From positions 5,621,001 through 5,685,000 of the forward strand of contig NZ_CP100470.1 in the NCBI RefSeq assembly GCF_030323145.1: a DNA stretch of 64,000 nucleotides, read 5' to 3'. Below, one piece after another: positions 27,404 to 35,481 of the stretch (position 1 is its first letter; each line of letters opens with the position of its first letter). This DNA comes from Mesorhizobium sp. C432A (GTDB lineage: Bacteria; Pseudomonadota; Alphaproteobacteria; Rhizobiales; Rhizobiaceae). The position numbers were made by a program, and so were the translations under genes. Under the pieces are notes generated by a model. The model made no database searches. It was not told the origin of the DNA and was given only the letters and a program-made list of their open reading frames with translations.

Positions 27404-28072
27404 CTACCCGACGATGGCAAACGCTTCGCGCATCTTGCCCGACGCGGTCTTGACTGGTTTCTGGCCGATCCACTGCACGTGCCGGCCAAGCGTGGCGGCG
27501 GCCGATTCGGTATTGCCCTGTCGCAGCGCGCTCAGGATCGCGCGATGATCCTGGTCGGTGCGGATTTCCCATTCCGAGCGCCATGCGGCGAACAGGAAGC
27601 GGGCGCTTGCGGCGTGCAAATCGTCGATGGTGGCGATGAGCCGCGGCATGCCGCAGGGCGCCAGGATCAGCCGGTGGAAGGTGCGGTTGGCCTCCTCCCA
27701 AGAGCGGACATCGCGGGATTTGTCGCCGGCCTTTGTGGCTTCTTCGGCAAGATTGAGAATGGAAGCCGTCAGATGCGGCGCGGCATGGCGCAGCGCCAGC
27801 ACTTCGAGGGCTGCGCGCATTTCGGCGACTTCCCTGACTTCGCCGAGGTCGAAGGCGGCGACGCGTACGCCCCGCCTGGGCTCACTGGCCGCCAGCCCTT
27901 GCGCCTCCAGGCGCCGAAAGGCCTCGCGCACCGGGACATGGCTGGTCTGGAATTCCTCGGCGATGTGATCCTGCCGCAGCCGGGCGCCGGGTTCGATCGC
28001 ACCCGATATGATGCGATCCGCCAGCACCTTGCTGATGCGCACGGCGATGGTGTCGTCTGCGGTCTTTGCCAT
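27404..28072 (-). CDS. bioR: GntR family biotin regulator BioR
   Basis: 222 residues, FadR subfamily. The winged-helix domain at about residues 10-75 includes LRQDHIAEEFQTSHVPVREAF, and an all-alpha FCD effector domain follows (MRAALEVLALRHAA, a likely metal-binding H in FHRLILAPCG, and DQDHRAIL). BioR represses biotin synthesis and uptake genes in alphaproteobacteria. The identity is supported by TTATCTATAA boxes both before this gene and before bioY. Its own box ends 3 bp before the ATG, leaving no room for a ribosome-binding site; see the findings. Confidence 0.88.
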   Translation of the reverse strand: MAKTADDTIAVRISKVLADRIISGAIEPGARLRQDHIAEEFQTSHVPVREAFRRLEAQGLAASEPRRGVRVAAFDLGEVREVAEMRAALEVLALRHAAPHLTASILNLAEEATKAGDKSRDVRSWEEANRTFHRLILAPCGMPRLIATIDDLHAASARFLFAAWRSEWEIRTDQDHRAILSALRQGNTESAAATLGRHVQWIGQKPVKTASGKMREAFAIVG

Positions 28073-28075
28073 GTT

Positions 28076-28085
28076 TTATAGATAA
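28076..28085. promoter_or_regulatory. BioR box upstream of bioR
   Basis: TTATAGATAA on the plus strand, identical to the box at 25889. It starts 3 bp upstream of the bioR ATG, so BioR would cover the start region of its own gene. Confidence 0.88.
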
Positions 28086-28159
28086 TTTGCGCCGCAACCG
28101 ATTGTCGAGCGGTGATTGCCCGATTTTGCGTGCAATCTTGCTTTGGCGCCAGGCGCGGG

Positions 28160-29176
28160 TCAGTTCACCCGGCTGATGCAGAAGTCGATGACGTCGATCA
28201 GCGCCGATTTCTGCGGCGTCGCTTCCAGCGGCGCCAGCGCGTCGCGGGCGATCTCGCCGAAATGGCGGGCGCGGCCGATGGTGTCGGCAATGGCGCCATG
28301 GCGGGTCATCAGGCCGATCGCCTTTTCCAGGCCGGCATCGTCGGTGACATTGTCCTCGATGGCGCGCTTCCAGAAGGTGCGCTCGGCCTTGGTGCCGCGC
28401 CGGTAGGCGAGGATGACCGGCAGCGTAACCTTGCCTTCGCGGAAATCGTCGCCGACATTCTTGCCCAGCTCCTGGCTGGAGCCGCCATAATCCAGCGCAT
28501 CGTCGATGAGCTGGAAGGCAAGGCCGAGATTCATGCCGTAGGAGCGCAATGCGGCGCGATCGTTGCGCGTCGCCGATGCGATGACCGGACCGACCTCGGC
28601 GGCAGCCGAGAACAGCGCCGCGGTCTTGGCCTTGATGACGGCGAAATGCTCGTCCTCGGTGGTATCCAGGTTCTTGGCTGCCGCCAGCTGCATCACCTCG
28701 CCCTCGGCGATGATCGAGGCGGCGCTGGACAGGATATCGAGCGCTTCCAGCGAACCGACATCGACCATCATGCGAAAAGCCTGGCCGAGCAGGAAATCGC
28801 CGACCAGCACGCTCGCCTGGTTGCCCCAGATCATGCGGGCAGTCTTTTTGCCGCGCCGCATGCCGCTCTCGTCGACCACGTCGTCATGGAGCAGCGTGGC
28901 GGTGTGCATGAACTCGACCGCGGTGGCGAGCTTGACGTGGCCCTCGCCGGAATAGCCGAACATCTGGGCCGCGGCGAGCGTCAGCATCGGCCGCAGCCTC
29001 TTGCCGCCCGACGAGATCAGATGGTTGGCGACTTCCGGGATCATCTCGACGTCGGAGCCGGCCTTGGACAGGATCAGTTTGTTGACGCGCCCCATATCGG
29101 CTGCTGTCAGGTCGATGAGATCCTTGATGGAGGCGGGTTCCCGCTTCCCGTTTTCGATGTTGAGAACGACACCCAC
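28160..29176 (-). CDS. polyprenyl diphosphate synthase (octaprenyl/decaprenyl type)
   Basis: 338 residues. This trans-isoprenyl diphosphate synthase makes the long side chain for ubiquinone from IPP and an allylic primer. The two Asp-rich motifs are clear: LLHDDVVDESGMRRGKKTA (first DDxxD) and FQLIDDALDYGG (second), with GGKRLRPML before them. The GTG at 29176 has GGGAG at good spacing and gives the VGVVLNIENGKREPASIKDL N-terminus; the longer frame upstream is not credible. The side-chain length is inferred from overall similarity to rhizobial decaprenyl synthases. It is divergent from the DUF2007 gene. Confidence 0.9.
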   Translation of the reverse strand: MGVVLNIENGKREPASIKDLIDLTAADMGRVNKLILSKAGSDVEMIPEVANHLISSGGKRLRPMLTLAAAQMFGYSGEGHVKLATAVEFMHTATLLHDDVVDESGMRRGKKTARMIWGNQASVLVGDFLLGQAFRMMVDVGSLEALDILSSAASIIAEGEVMQLAAAKNLDTTEDEHFAVIKAKTAALFSAAAEVGPVIASATRNDRAALRSYGMNLGLAFQLIDDALDYGGSSQELGKNVGDDFREGKVTLPVILAYRRGTKAERTFWKRAIEDNVTDDAGLEKAIGLMTRHGAIADTIGRARHFGEIARDALAPLEATPQKSALIDVIDFCISRVN

Positions 29177-29310
29177 CAACAAACACTCCCGTCTTTGATC
29201 ACGCGTGCGACGGCACCCTGGTCCCGCCTGGGACTCTAGGGCGGCACATACGGGCACGGCAAGAGGCGAATTGGCGCGGCTGCGGTGACGGCGTGTCAAC
29301 CTTAGCGACC

Positions 29311-29360
29311 GCATGCCGTTGCCCGGAAACCGCTCCACACTTTTCGGCGCCATGCTCCGG
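29311..29360. repeat. dispersed CCGGAAACCG-type repeat
   Basis: TTGCCCGGAAACCGCTCCAC then ACTTTTCGGCGCCATGCTCC, similar in plan to the second element at 25232-25275. It lies in the divergent promoter region of the synthase and DUF2007 genes. Confidence 0.55.
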
Positions 29361-29397
29361 CGTTTACATCAACGCTGCAACCTGCGAACTTCGTCCG

Positions 29398-29622
29398 ATG
29401 ATAGAACTCGTGCGCACCAACGATGCCGTGATCATCTCCTTCGTCGAATCGCTGATGCGCGATGCCGGGATCGCCTGCTTCGTCGCCGACCAGAACATGA
29501 GCATTCTCGAAGGGTCGATCGGTCTTTTGCAGAAGCGCGTGATGGTCGATGCCGACCAGGCCGATCAGGCGCGGCGCATCTTGAAAGACGCCGGCATCGA
29601 GCACGAAATCCGCCAGACATAA
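29398..29622 (+). CDS. DUF2007 domain protein
   Basis: 74 residues, a complete DUF2007 (putative signal-transducing) protein. It starts MIELVRTNDAVIISFVESLM and has a beta-alpha-beta-beta-alpha pattern typical of this ferredoxin-like family (VMVDADQADQARRILKDAG). The role is unknown. Its TAA stop overlaps the ATG of the following methyltransferase gene by one base, so the two are translationally coupled. This pairing may hint at a shared function. Confidence 0.88.
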   Translation: MIELVRTNDAVIISFVESLMRDAGIACFVADQNMSILEGSIGLLQKRVMVDADQADQARRILKDAGIEHEIRQT

Positions 29623-30416
29623 TGGCTGAAGCGAGCGCGCTTACCAGCGATACGCCGGCCCATACGGTCGATGCCTTCCATCGCGGCCGCTTCTGGCTGG
29701 TCCAGCCCAGGACAGGGCATCGCGCCGGGATGGATGCCATGATGCTGGCGGCAGCAGTTTCATCCGGTTTTTCTGGACGCCTCGCCGATTTCGGCGCCGG
29801 CGCCGGTGCGGCGGGTCTCGCCGTGCTGTCGCGCTGCCCAGAGGCGCAGGTCGTGCTCGTCGAACGGTCGGCCGAGATGGCAGGCTTCGCCACAACCACG
29901 CTCGCCCATCCCGGCAATGCGCATCTCGGCAATCGCGCCTCGGTGCTGACCGCCGACGTCACGCTGTCAGGCCGGGCGCGGACGCAAGCCGGCCTCGCCG
30001 ACAATTCCTTCGATTTCGTCATCATGAACCCGCCCTTCAACGCGGCGCAAGACCGCGCCACGCCAGATCCGCTGCGGCGGCAGGCGCATGTCATGGACGA
30101 CGGGCTGTTCGAAAGCTGGATCCGGAGTGCGGCTGCCGTCGCCAAGCCGCGCGGGGGCCTGGCCGTCATTGCGCGGCCGGAACAGCTTGGCGACCTCCTC
30201 GATGCGCTGTCGGGCCGCTTCGGCGACGCCGAGATGCTGGCGGTGCATCCGCGCCCGGAAGCAGCCGCAATCCGCATTGTCGTCAGGGCAGCGCTCGGCG
30301 CGCGCGGCAAGCTGTCGATCCGCCCGCCTTTGATGCTGCATGGGCAAACGGGCGACGGCCCGTCGGAACGAACCGAGATGATCAACAACGGACTGGCGTC
30401 GCTGTTCGGCGATTGA
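29622..30416 (+). CDS. TrmN6-like class I SAM-dependent methyltransferase
   Basis: 264 residues, Rossmann-fold methyltransferase. The SAM-binding glycine motif is LADFGAGAGAAGLAVLSRCP and the amino-methyltransferase signature is FVIMNPPFN, an N-P-P-F motif that methylates exocyclic amines. These features and the preceding QPRTGHRAGMDAMMLAA resemble TrmN6 (YfiC), which makes m6A37 in tRNA1-Val. The exact RNA target is not proved. It overlaps the DUF2007 stop by one base and lies in a plus-strand run of six genes. Confidence 0.85.
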   Translation: MAEASALTSDTPAHTVDAFHRGRFWLVQPRTGHRAGMDAMMLAAAVSSGFSGRLADFGAGAGAAGLAVLSRCPEAQVVLVERSAEMAGFATTTLAHPGNAHLGNRASVLTADVTLSGRARTQAGLADNSFDFVIMNPPFNAAQDRATPDPLRRQAHVMDDGLFESWIRSAAAVAKPRGGLAVIARPEQLGDLLDALSGRFGDAEMLAVHPRPEAAAIRIVVRAALGARGKLSIRPPLMLHGQTGDGPSERTEMINNGLASLFGD

Positions 30417-30536
30417 TTTGGGCCCGTCAGTGTCGTTGCCGCAAAACCGGCACACAGTTGGCTGAGATGGATTGCAGCATTGCCGTTGACCGGCAAATCC
30501 CTACATGCGTTGAAGCCATTTGGAGACAGCCACCTC

Positions 30537-31394
30537 GTGAAACGCCTTTTCAACCGCCTGCTGCCGAAATCCTGGCGATCCAGCGTCGTCACCATTCCCG
30601 TCATCAGGCTGCATGGCACCATCATGGCCGGCGGCGGCCCGTTCCGGCCGAGCCTGTCCTTGGCGTCCACCGCCGCCCTCATCGAAAAGGCGTTCCTGTT
30701 CGATGCGCCCGCCGTCGCCATTTCAATCAATTCGCCTGGCGGCTCGCCGGTGCAGTCGCGGCTGATCTTCAAGCGCATCCGCGACCTCGCGGTCGAGAAG
30801 AACAAGAAGGTGCTGGTCTTCGTCGAGGATGTGGCGGCCTCGGGCGGCTACATGATCGCGGTCGCCGGCGACGAGATCTTTGCCGATCCGTCCTCCATCG
30901 TCGGCTCGATTGGTGTCGTCTCGGCCTCGTTTGGCTTTCCCGAGCTGATGAAGAAGATCGGTGTCGAGCGCCGTGTCCACACCGCCGGCCAGAACAAGGC
31001 GGTGCTCGACCCGTTCAAGCCGGAGAAGAGGGAAGACGTCGAGCGCCTGAAGGCGCTGCAGCTGGAAGTGCACGAGACCTTCATCGATCTGGTCAGGGAA
31101 CGCCGTGGCACCAAGCTGAAGGACGATCCGGACCTGTTCACTGGCCTGTTCTGGACCGGCAAGAAAGGGCTGGAGCTTGGCCTCGTCGATGCGTTGAGCG
31201 ACATGCGCACGGTATTGAAAACCCGCTTCGGCGCGAAAACCCAGCTCAGGCTGGTCACCGCGCCGCGTGGCCTGTTTGGCCGCATCGGCCTGTTCGGCTC
31301 GAACTTTTCAGCGCCCGATATCGCCGCCGCCGCCGCCAGCGGCGTGATCGATGCGGCGGAAGAGCGCGCATTGTGGGCGCGCTTCGGGCTTTGA
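30537..31394 (+). CDS. S49 family serine peptidase (SppA/SohB-like)
   Basis: 285 residues from a GTG at 30537 that is preceded by GGAGACAG; a TTG further upstream is less convincing. S49 proteases digest signal peptides and membrane protein fragments at the inner membrane. SINSPGGSPVQSRLIFK and FVEDVAASGGYMIAVAGDEI carry the oxyanion and catalytic Ser, and the basic Lys is in TAGQNKAVLDPF. No strong transmembrane segment is visible, so it may be peripheral. The short form lacks the second SppA domain. Confidence 0.9.
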   Translation: MKRLFNRLLPKSWRSSVVTIPVIRLHGTIMAGGGPFRPSLSLASTAALIEKAFLFDAPAVAISINSPGGSPVQSRLIFKRIRDLAVEKNKKVLVFVEDVAASGGYMIAVAGDEIFADPSSIVGSIGVVSASFGFPELMKKIGVERRVHTAGQNKAVLDPFKPEKREDVERLKALQLEVHETFIDLVRERRGTKLKDDPDLFTGLFWTGKKGLELGLVDALSDMRTVLKTRFGAKTQLRLVTAPRGLFGRIGLFGSNFSAPDIAAAAASGVIDAAEERALWARFGL

Positions 31395-31466
31395 AAAAGC
31401 GGGGAAAGCGTCTAGCATAAGCGCTTGACAGTCTGCCTTGCCGTCTTGCGAGGGAGGAGCTTTGAA

Positions 31467-31652
31467 ATGCCACAGATCATTTTCTTCGCAGTTGTCGGCG
31501 CAGCCGCTTATTTCGGCTACCGCACCTTCGTCCGCGAGGCCGAACGTGTGACCGCCAAGGTGCGGCGCACCGAAAAGCAGGCAGCCAACGGCACCAACGG
31601 CACGCTGGTCCAGGATCCCAAGACCGGCGAATACCGCCTGGCCAAGGACTGA
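31467..31652 (+). CDS. small single-span membrane protein
   Basis: 61 residues of unknown function. One N-terminal transmembrane helix (QIIFFAVVGAAAYFGYRTFV) is followed by a charged cytosolic or periplasmic tail (REAERVTAKVRRTEKQA) ending DPKTGEYRLAKD. AGGGAGGAGC precedes the ATG. I recall similar small proteins in Rhizobiales near ispE, without a known role. It is placed between the S49 peptidase and ispE on the same strand. Confidence 0.75.
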   Translation: MPQIIFFAVVGAAAYFGYRTFVREAERVTAKVRRTEKQAANGTNGTLVQDPKTGEYRLAKD

Positions 31653-31678
31653 GCATCATCCCGTCAGCAGCCGACAGT

Positions 31679-32572
31679 TTGGATGCCGCAGCCCGGACGT
31701 GGCTTGCGCCCGCCAAGATAAATCTGGCGCTGCACGTCACCGGCAGGCGCGCCGACGGGTATCATCTGCTCGAGAGCCTGATCGTTTTCACCCGCTTCGG
31801 CGACAGGGTCGAGATCGAGCCTGCCGACGCCGACCGGTTCTCCGTATCGGGCCGTTACGCGACTTCCGTGCCGATCGACGACAGCAATCTGGTGGTGAAG
31901 GCGCGCGAGGCGCTGCGCAGGCAGGCCGGCCAGCAGAGCACGCCGCCGGTTGCCATCCGGCTGGAAAAGAACCTGCCGATCGCATCCGGCGTCGGCGGCG
32001 GCTCAAGCGACGCGGCGGCGGTATTGCAGGGTCTTGTCCGGACCTGGGGGCTCGACATCGGCGAGGCCGAACTGAGCCGGATCGGTCTCACGCTCGGCGC
32101 CGACGTGCCGATGTGTCTTGCGGCAAAACCGCTGGTTGCGCGTGGCGTCGGCGACGAGCTGTCGCTGGTGCCGGATTTTCCGGCGCTCGCTTTGGTGCTG
32201 GTCAATCCCGGCGTCGCCGTCTCGACGCCTGATGTGTTCAACGCACTTGAGAAACGCGACAATGAGGGATTGCCGCCGCTGCCGCGTGCATTTGACTTCC
32301 ACAGTGTCCGCAACTGGCTGGAGATCACCCGCAACGATCTCGAACCGGCGGCGCAGGCGATCCAGCCGCCCATCGGCCGAGCGCTTTCCCTGCTGAACAG
32401 GGCCGGATCTGGATTCTCGCGCATGTCGGGCTCCGGCGCGACATGCTTCGGACTGTTCGAGACCGGCAATGTCGCCAAGCGCGCCGCCGCCGAGATCCGC
32501 AGCCGCGAACCGGAGTGGTTTGTCGCCGCGACACGAAGCATCGCTTCAGAGGGGGCCGATGACCAAAATTGA
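31679..32572 (+). CDS. ispE: 4-diphosphocytidyl-2-C-methyl-D-erythritol kinase
   Basis: 297 residues. This GHMP kinase phosphorylates CDP-methylerythritol in the MEP pathway of isoprenoid synthesis, supplying precursors used by the polyprenyl synthase in this window. PAKINLALHVTGRRADGYH is the family N-terminal motif, and PIASGVGGGSSDAAAVLQGL is the ATP-binding glycine-rich motif. SGSGATCFGLF near the end is motif 3. The start is a TTG with no strong ribosome-binding site, so a few residues could be missing. The 3' end overlaps moaB by 14 bp. Confidence 0.95.
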   Translation: MDAAARTWLAPAKINLALHVTGRRADGYHLLESLIVFTRFGDRVEIEPADADRFSVSGRYATSVPIDDSNLVVKAREALRRQAGQQSTPPVAIRLEKNLPIASGVGGGSSDAAAVLQGLVRTWGLDIGEAELSRIGLTLGADVPMCLAAKPLVARGVGDELSLVPDFPALALVLVNPGVAVSTPDVFNALEKRDNEGLPPLPRAFDFHSVRNWLEITRNDLEPAAQAIQPPIGRALSLLNRAGSGFSRMSGSGATCFGLFETGNVAKRAAAEIRSREPEWFVAATRSIASEGADDQN

Positions 32573-33113
32573 CGAAAGCCGCCCCTTCATCCCGGTGCGC
32601 ATCGCGGTGCTGACGGTGTCCGATACGCGCAGCCTTGCCGACGACAAATCAGGGCGGACGCTGGCCGATCGCATCGTCGAGGCCGGCCATGTCCTGGCCG
32701 CGCGCGACATCGTCACCGACGACCGGGAGAAAATCCGCGACAAGGTGCTGGGCTGGTCGCGCGACGAAGACATCGATGTCGTCATCACCACCGGCGGCAC
32801 CGGTTTTACCGGCCGCGACGTGACGCCGGAGGCGCTGGAGCCGATCTTCGAGAAGCGCATGGATGGCTTTTCCGAAGTGTTCCACCGCATTTCCTACGAC
32901 AAGATCGGCACCTCGACAGTGCAGAGCCGAGCGACGGGCGGCGTCGTCAACGCCACCTTCGTCTTCGTGCTGCCGGGCTCGCCCGGCGCCTGCAAGGACG
33001 CCTGGGACGGCATCCTGAAGCCGCAGCTCGATTACCGCCACATGCCCTGCAACTTCGTCGAGATCATGCCGCGCCTGGACGAGCATTTGCGGCGCGGCAA
33101 GGCCGCCTCGTAA
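32559..33113 (+). CDS. moaB: molybdenum cofactor biosynthesis protein B
   Basis: 184 residues. A MogA/MoaB-fold protein that adenylylates molybdopterin or helps in that step. VLTVSDTRSLADDKSG opens the fold, TTGGTGFTGRDVTPEAL is the MPT-binding signature, and VLPGSPGACKDAWD is the second conserved loop. The ATG at 32559 lies inside the 3' end of ispE, preceded by AGAGGGGG, so translation is coupled. No other moa gene is in the window. Confidence 0.92.
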   Translation: MTKIDESRPFIPVRIAVLTVSDTRSLADDKSGRTLADRIVEAGHVLAARDIVTDDREKIRDKVLGWSRDEDIDVVITTGGTGFTGRDVTPEALEPIFEKRMDGFSEVFHRISYDKIGTSTVQSRATGGVVNATFVFVLPGSPGACKDAWDGILKPQLDYRHMPCNFVEIMPRLDEHLRRGKAAS

Positions 33114-33115
33114 AC

Positions 33116-33135
33116 CAAGGCAAAGCGCTGCCTTG
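33116..33135 (+). terminator. possible terminator after moaB
   Basis: CAAGGCA, loop AAGCGC, TGCCTTG directly after the moaB stop: a perfect 7-bp stem, but with only a weak T tract. Confidence 0.4.
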
Positions 33136-33230
33136 TCAGGCAGAATGGCGGTTGCGCCTGCGAAAGGATCATTTCCTGAAGGCCGCCAGGCGGGTAATCT
33201 GCCACTAGGTCCTTGAGGCGAAAAGATGCC

Positions 33231-33662
33231 ATGACTGCGCACCGCGGCGGCTGCCATTGCGGCAACATCCACCTGACCTTCGAAACCGGAATTGAGCCGT
33301 CCGAGATGGAGATCCGCGCCTGCCAATGCGCCTTCTGCGTCCGGCATGGCTCACGCGCCGCCGCCGATCCGCAGGGGCGATTGATCGTCGCGGTCGAGGA
33401 CGAGGCCCGGCTGCACCGATACCGGTTCGGATTGCGCACCGCCGATTATCTCATCTGCCGGGACTGCGGCGTCTATGTCGCTGCTGTGACCACCGACGGC
33501 GAACCGAGAGCGATCGTCATCGTCAATGCGCTGGATGACCGGCCGCGGTTCAACCGCGAGCCGGTCCCAATGGACTATGATGCCGAGAACAAAGAGGGTC
33601 GCATTGCCCGGCGGCAAGCGCGCTGGATGCCGGTCGAGATCCGCTCCGGCCTCAGCGGATGA
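33231..33662 (+). CDS. GFA (glutathione-dependent formaldehyde-activating/CENP-V) family protein
   Basis: 143 residues. Zinc-binding cysteines are arranged as in the GFA fold: GGCHCGNIHL near the start, CQCAFC near residue 38 and CRDCGVYV near residue 83. The founding enzyme links formaldehyde to glutathione, but most members have unknown roles and this one lacks a formaldehyde gene context. The ATG at 33231 follows an AGGCG-type site. Its last 11 bp overlap the 3' end of a convergent minus-strand gene. Confidence 0.85.
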   Translation: MTAHRGGCHCGNIHLTFETGIEPSEMEIRACQCAFCVRHGSRAAADPQGRLIVAVEDEARLHRYRFGLRTADYLICRDCGVYVAAVTTDGEPRAIVIVNALDDRPRFNREPVPMDYDAENKEGRIARRQARWMPVEIRSGLSG

Positions 33663-34626
33663 CCGGTTCGCCGTGGAAGCGGCGGCGCGAGGGCGGCGAG
33701 ACGCCGAAGCCGACCTCCATCATCAGCCGTGGCGTGGTGGACGGCACGGTGCCCATGTGGAAGCCGAACGGGTCCTCGACGAAGCCGAGGCCGGCCTCGC
33801 CGGTCAGCGTGACCGGGCTGTCGTCGCCATAGACCTTGAGCACGTCTTGCGCCGGATGGCCGACCAGCAGCGTCAACTGGTGCTTGAGGCTGCGCCTGTT
33901 GTGGCTGCCTTTGACATAGACATGCGGGCCGGTGCCGGCATCGCAGGGCTTGAGATAGAAGAAGAATTTCAGCATCCGCCAGTCGTCGAGATCGAAATGA
34001 TATTTGCCGAGCGAGGCAAGGTTCTTGTCGGCGTCGGAAGCCTCGCCGGTCGGGAAACTCCACCACACACGCGTGGTGATCAGCTTTGCCTGCCCGCCCA
34101 GATAGTGCTGGGCGATGTCGAACAGCAGCGGGTCGTTCTGGATGGCGAGTGCCGCCTTGCAGCCGAGGATGCGCTCGAAATAGTGGCCGCTGAGCAAAGA
34201 GCGACCGAACCGCTTCTCGGCTTCTGCGTGTTCTCCGGGCATGAATTCGAGCCGGCGGTCGAAATTGCCGAAGCACGGCGTGCTCTGAGCAAAGCTGGCG
34301 ATCTCTTCGTGGATTGCCTGCGGAAGGACCAGTCCGGAGAACAGGCCATCGGTGCGCAGCGCCGCGACGATCGACTTGAGGTCGACGCCCCTGAACATCG
34401 TCGCTCCGGCACTCTGCGCGGGGCGCGCGGCTTTGGCGCCAAGCCAGTGCAGCTTGCGCGCCGGCATGGTGCGGGCAAGCACGAACATCGGCAGCCATGC
34501 GGGATTTTCGCGCAGGTCGGACAGATAGGTCGGGATACGCACCGCAATGCGGCGGAGCAGGCTGCCGTTGCGGGCAATGGCTTCCAGACTGGGGGCGCCG
34601 GATTTGTCAGGGGACGAAAGGTTCAT
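33652..34626 (-). CDS. PhyH-like 2-oxoglutarate/Fe(II) oxygenase family protein
   Basis: 324 residues, probably a divergent member of the phytanoyl-CoA dioxygenase fold. KYHFDLDDWRMLKFFFYL provides a His-x-Asp pair, and VEDPFGFHMGTVPSTTPRLM provides a distal His and an Arg, the order expected for a 2-His-1-Asp iron site. The first 100 residues have no recognised domain. The substrate is unknown; the surrounding genes (GFA protein, glycosyltransferase) do not settle it. A full-length partner family member is at 9547-10341, which is clearly different in sequence. The 3' end overlaps the GFA gene. Confidence 0.65.
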   Translation of the reverse strand: MNLSSPDKSGAPSLEAIARNGSLLRRIAVRIPTYLSDLRENPAWLPMFVLARTMPARKLHWLGAKAARPAQSAGATMFRGVDLKSIVAALRTDGLFSGLVLPQAIHEEIASFAQSTPCFGNFDRRLEFMPGEHAEAEKRFGRSLLSGHYFERILGCKAALAIQNDPLLFDIAQHYLGGQAKLITTRVWWSFPTGEASDADKNLASLGKYHFDLDDWRMLKFFFYLKPCDAGTGPHVYVKGSHNRRSLKHQLTLLVGHPAQDVLKVYGDDSPVTLTGEAGLGFVEDPFGFHMGTVPSTTPRLMMEVGFGVSPPSRRRFHGEPVIR

Positions 34627-34816
34627 CGGGGTCCTCAGATATGAACGGCAGCAACGACGACGCGGCGCTTGCTTACCGCTCCGGCACTACCCAAACCCCG
34701 ATATCCCGCATCAACGGAATGCTAATCCCGCGTCAGCTTTTGTGCAATGCACAATAGCTTTTTGCGGCGAAAAAGAGGGATGGTGCTGCGACCGTGCCAA
34801 TGCGGATGAGACGCCG

Positions 34817-34875
34817 ACGCTGCCCCTCATCCGCCCTTCGGGCACCCTTCTCCCTGGGAACGGGAAAAGGGAGAA
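34817..34875. repeat. dispersed palindromic repeat between convergent-side genes
   Basis: GACGCTGCCCCTCATCCGCC then CTTCTCCCTGGGAACGGG and AAAAGGGAGAA. It is the same class as at 12383 and 59919, with the GCTGCCCCTCAT end. Confidence 0.7.
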
Positions 34876-34878
34876 ACA

Positions 34879-35382
34879 TCACTTCTTCGGCGCCAGCCAG
34901 ATTTCGGCGTCGAGCCGCCTGGTGGCGAGACCGCGCGCAAGGGCTTCGGCGCTGTGCGCGTTCTTCGACAGGGCAGCGGCCTGGCGCTTGCTGATGACCA
35001 GCCCTTCGGCCAGCGCCCGGTTGCCCGAAAACACCCGTGACAGGAACGGCGTGCGGCTGCCGCGCGCACGGGAAAAGCGCGCCGGCATGGTTTGCCGCGC
35101 CGTGTGAGCGACAACGTCGTCGATCCAGCCCTCCGCCAGCCTTGCGCCGGGTTCCAGAAACAGCAGCCAGTCACCCTTCGCCTGCCTGATTCCCGCGGCA
35201 ATGCCGCCGGCCACGAAGTGGCAGCCGGCATGATCGGCAACCCGATGCGTCTGGTCGGTCGAGCCGGTGTCGCAGACGATGACATCGCGCACCACGCCCT
35301 CGACCGCGCCGCCGATCAACGAGGCGAGCGTGCGGGCAAGGCCTTCTTCGTCATCCCGGGTTTCGATGAGAACGCTGAGCAT
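34879..35382 (-). CDS. short glycosyltransferase family 2 protein
   Basis: 167 residues, about half the usual GT2 length. MLSVLIETRDDEEGLARTLA is the first strand and nucleotide-sugar site, VIVCDTGSTDQT is the motif around the first Asp, and AKGDWLLFLEPGARL matches the DxD-type region with Glu-Pro-Gly in place of Asp-x-Asp. The missing second Asp and the short C-terminus leave activity open. The same family of short GT2 proteins occurs as stand-alone genes in rhizobia. It starts at an ATG and ends at a repeat. Confidence 0.75.
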   Translation of the reverse strand: MLSVLIETRDDEEGLARTLASLIGGAVEGVVRDVIVCDTGSTDQTHRVADHAGCHFVAGGIAAGIRQAKGDWLLFLEPGARLAEGWIDDVVAHTARQTMPARFSRARGSRTPFLSRVFSGNRALAEGLVISKRQAAALSKNAHSAEALARGLATRRLDAEIWLAPKK

Positions 35383-35481
35383 TTTTAGCCGAATAGCGGA
35401 AAGCCCGGCGCAGCGCCAGTTTTGCATGGCCCAACGAAAAAGTTCTTGCTTTGTTCTCATCAGCGAAATAGGATTATTTTC

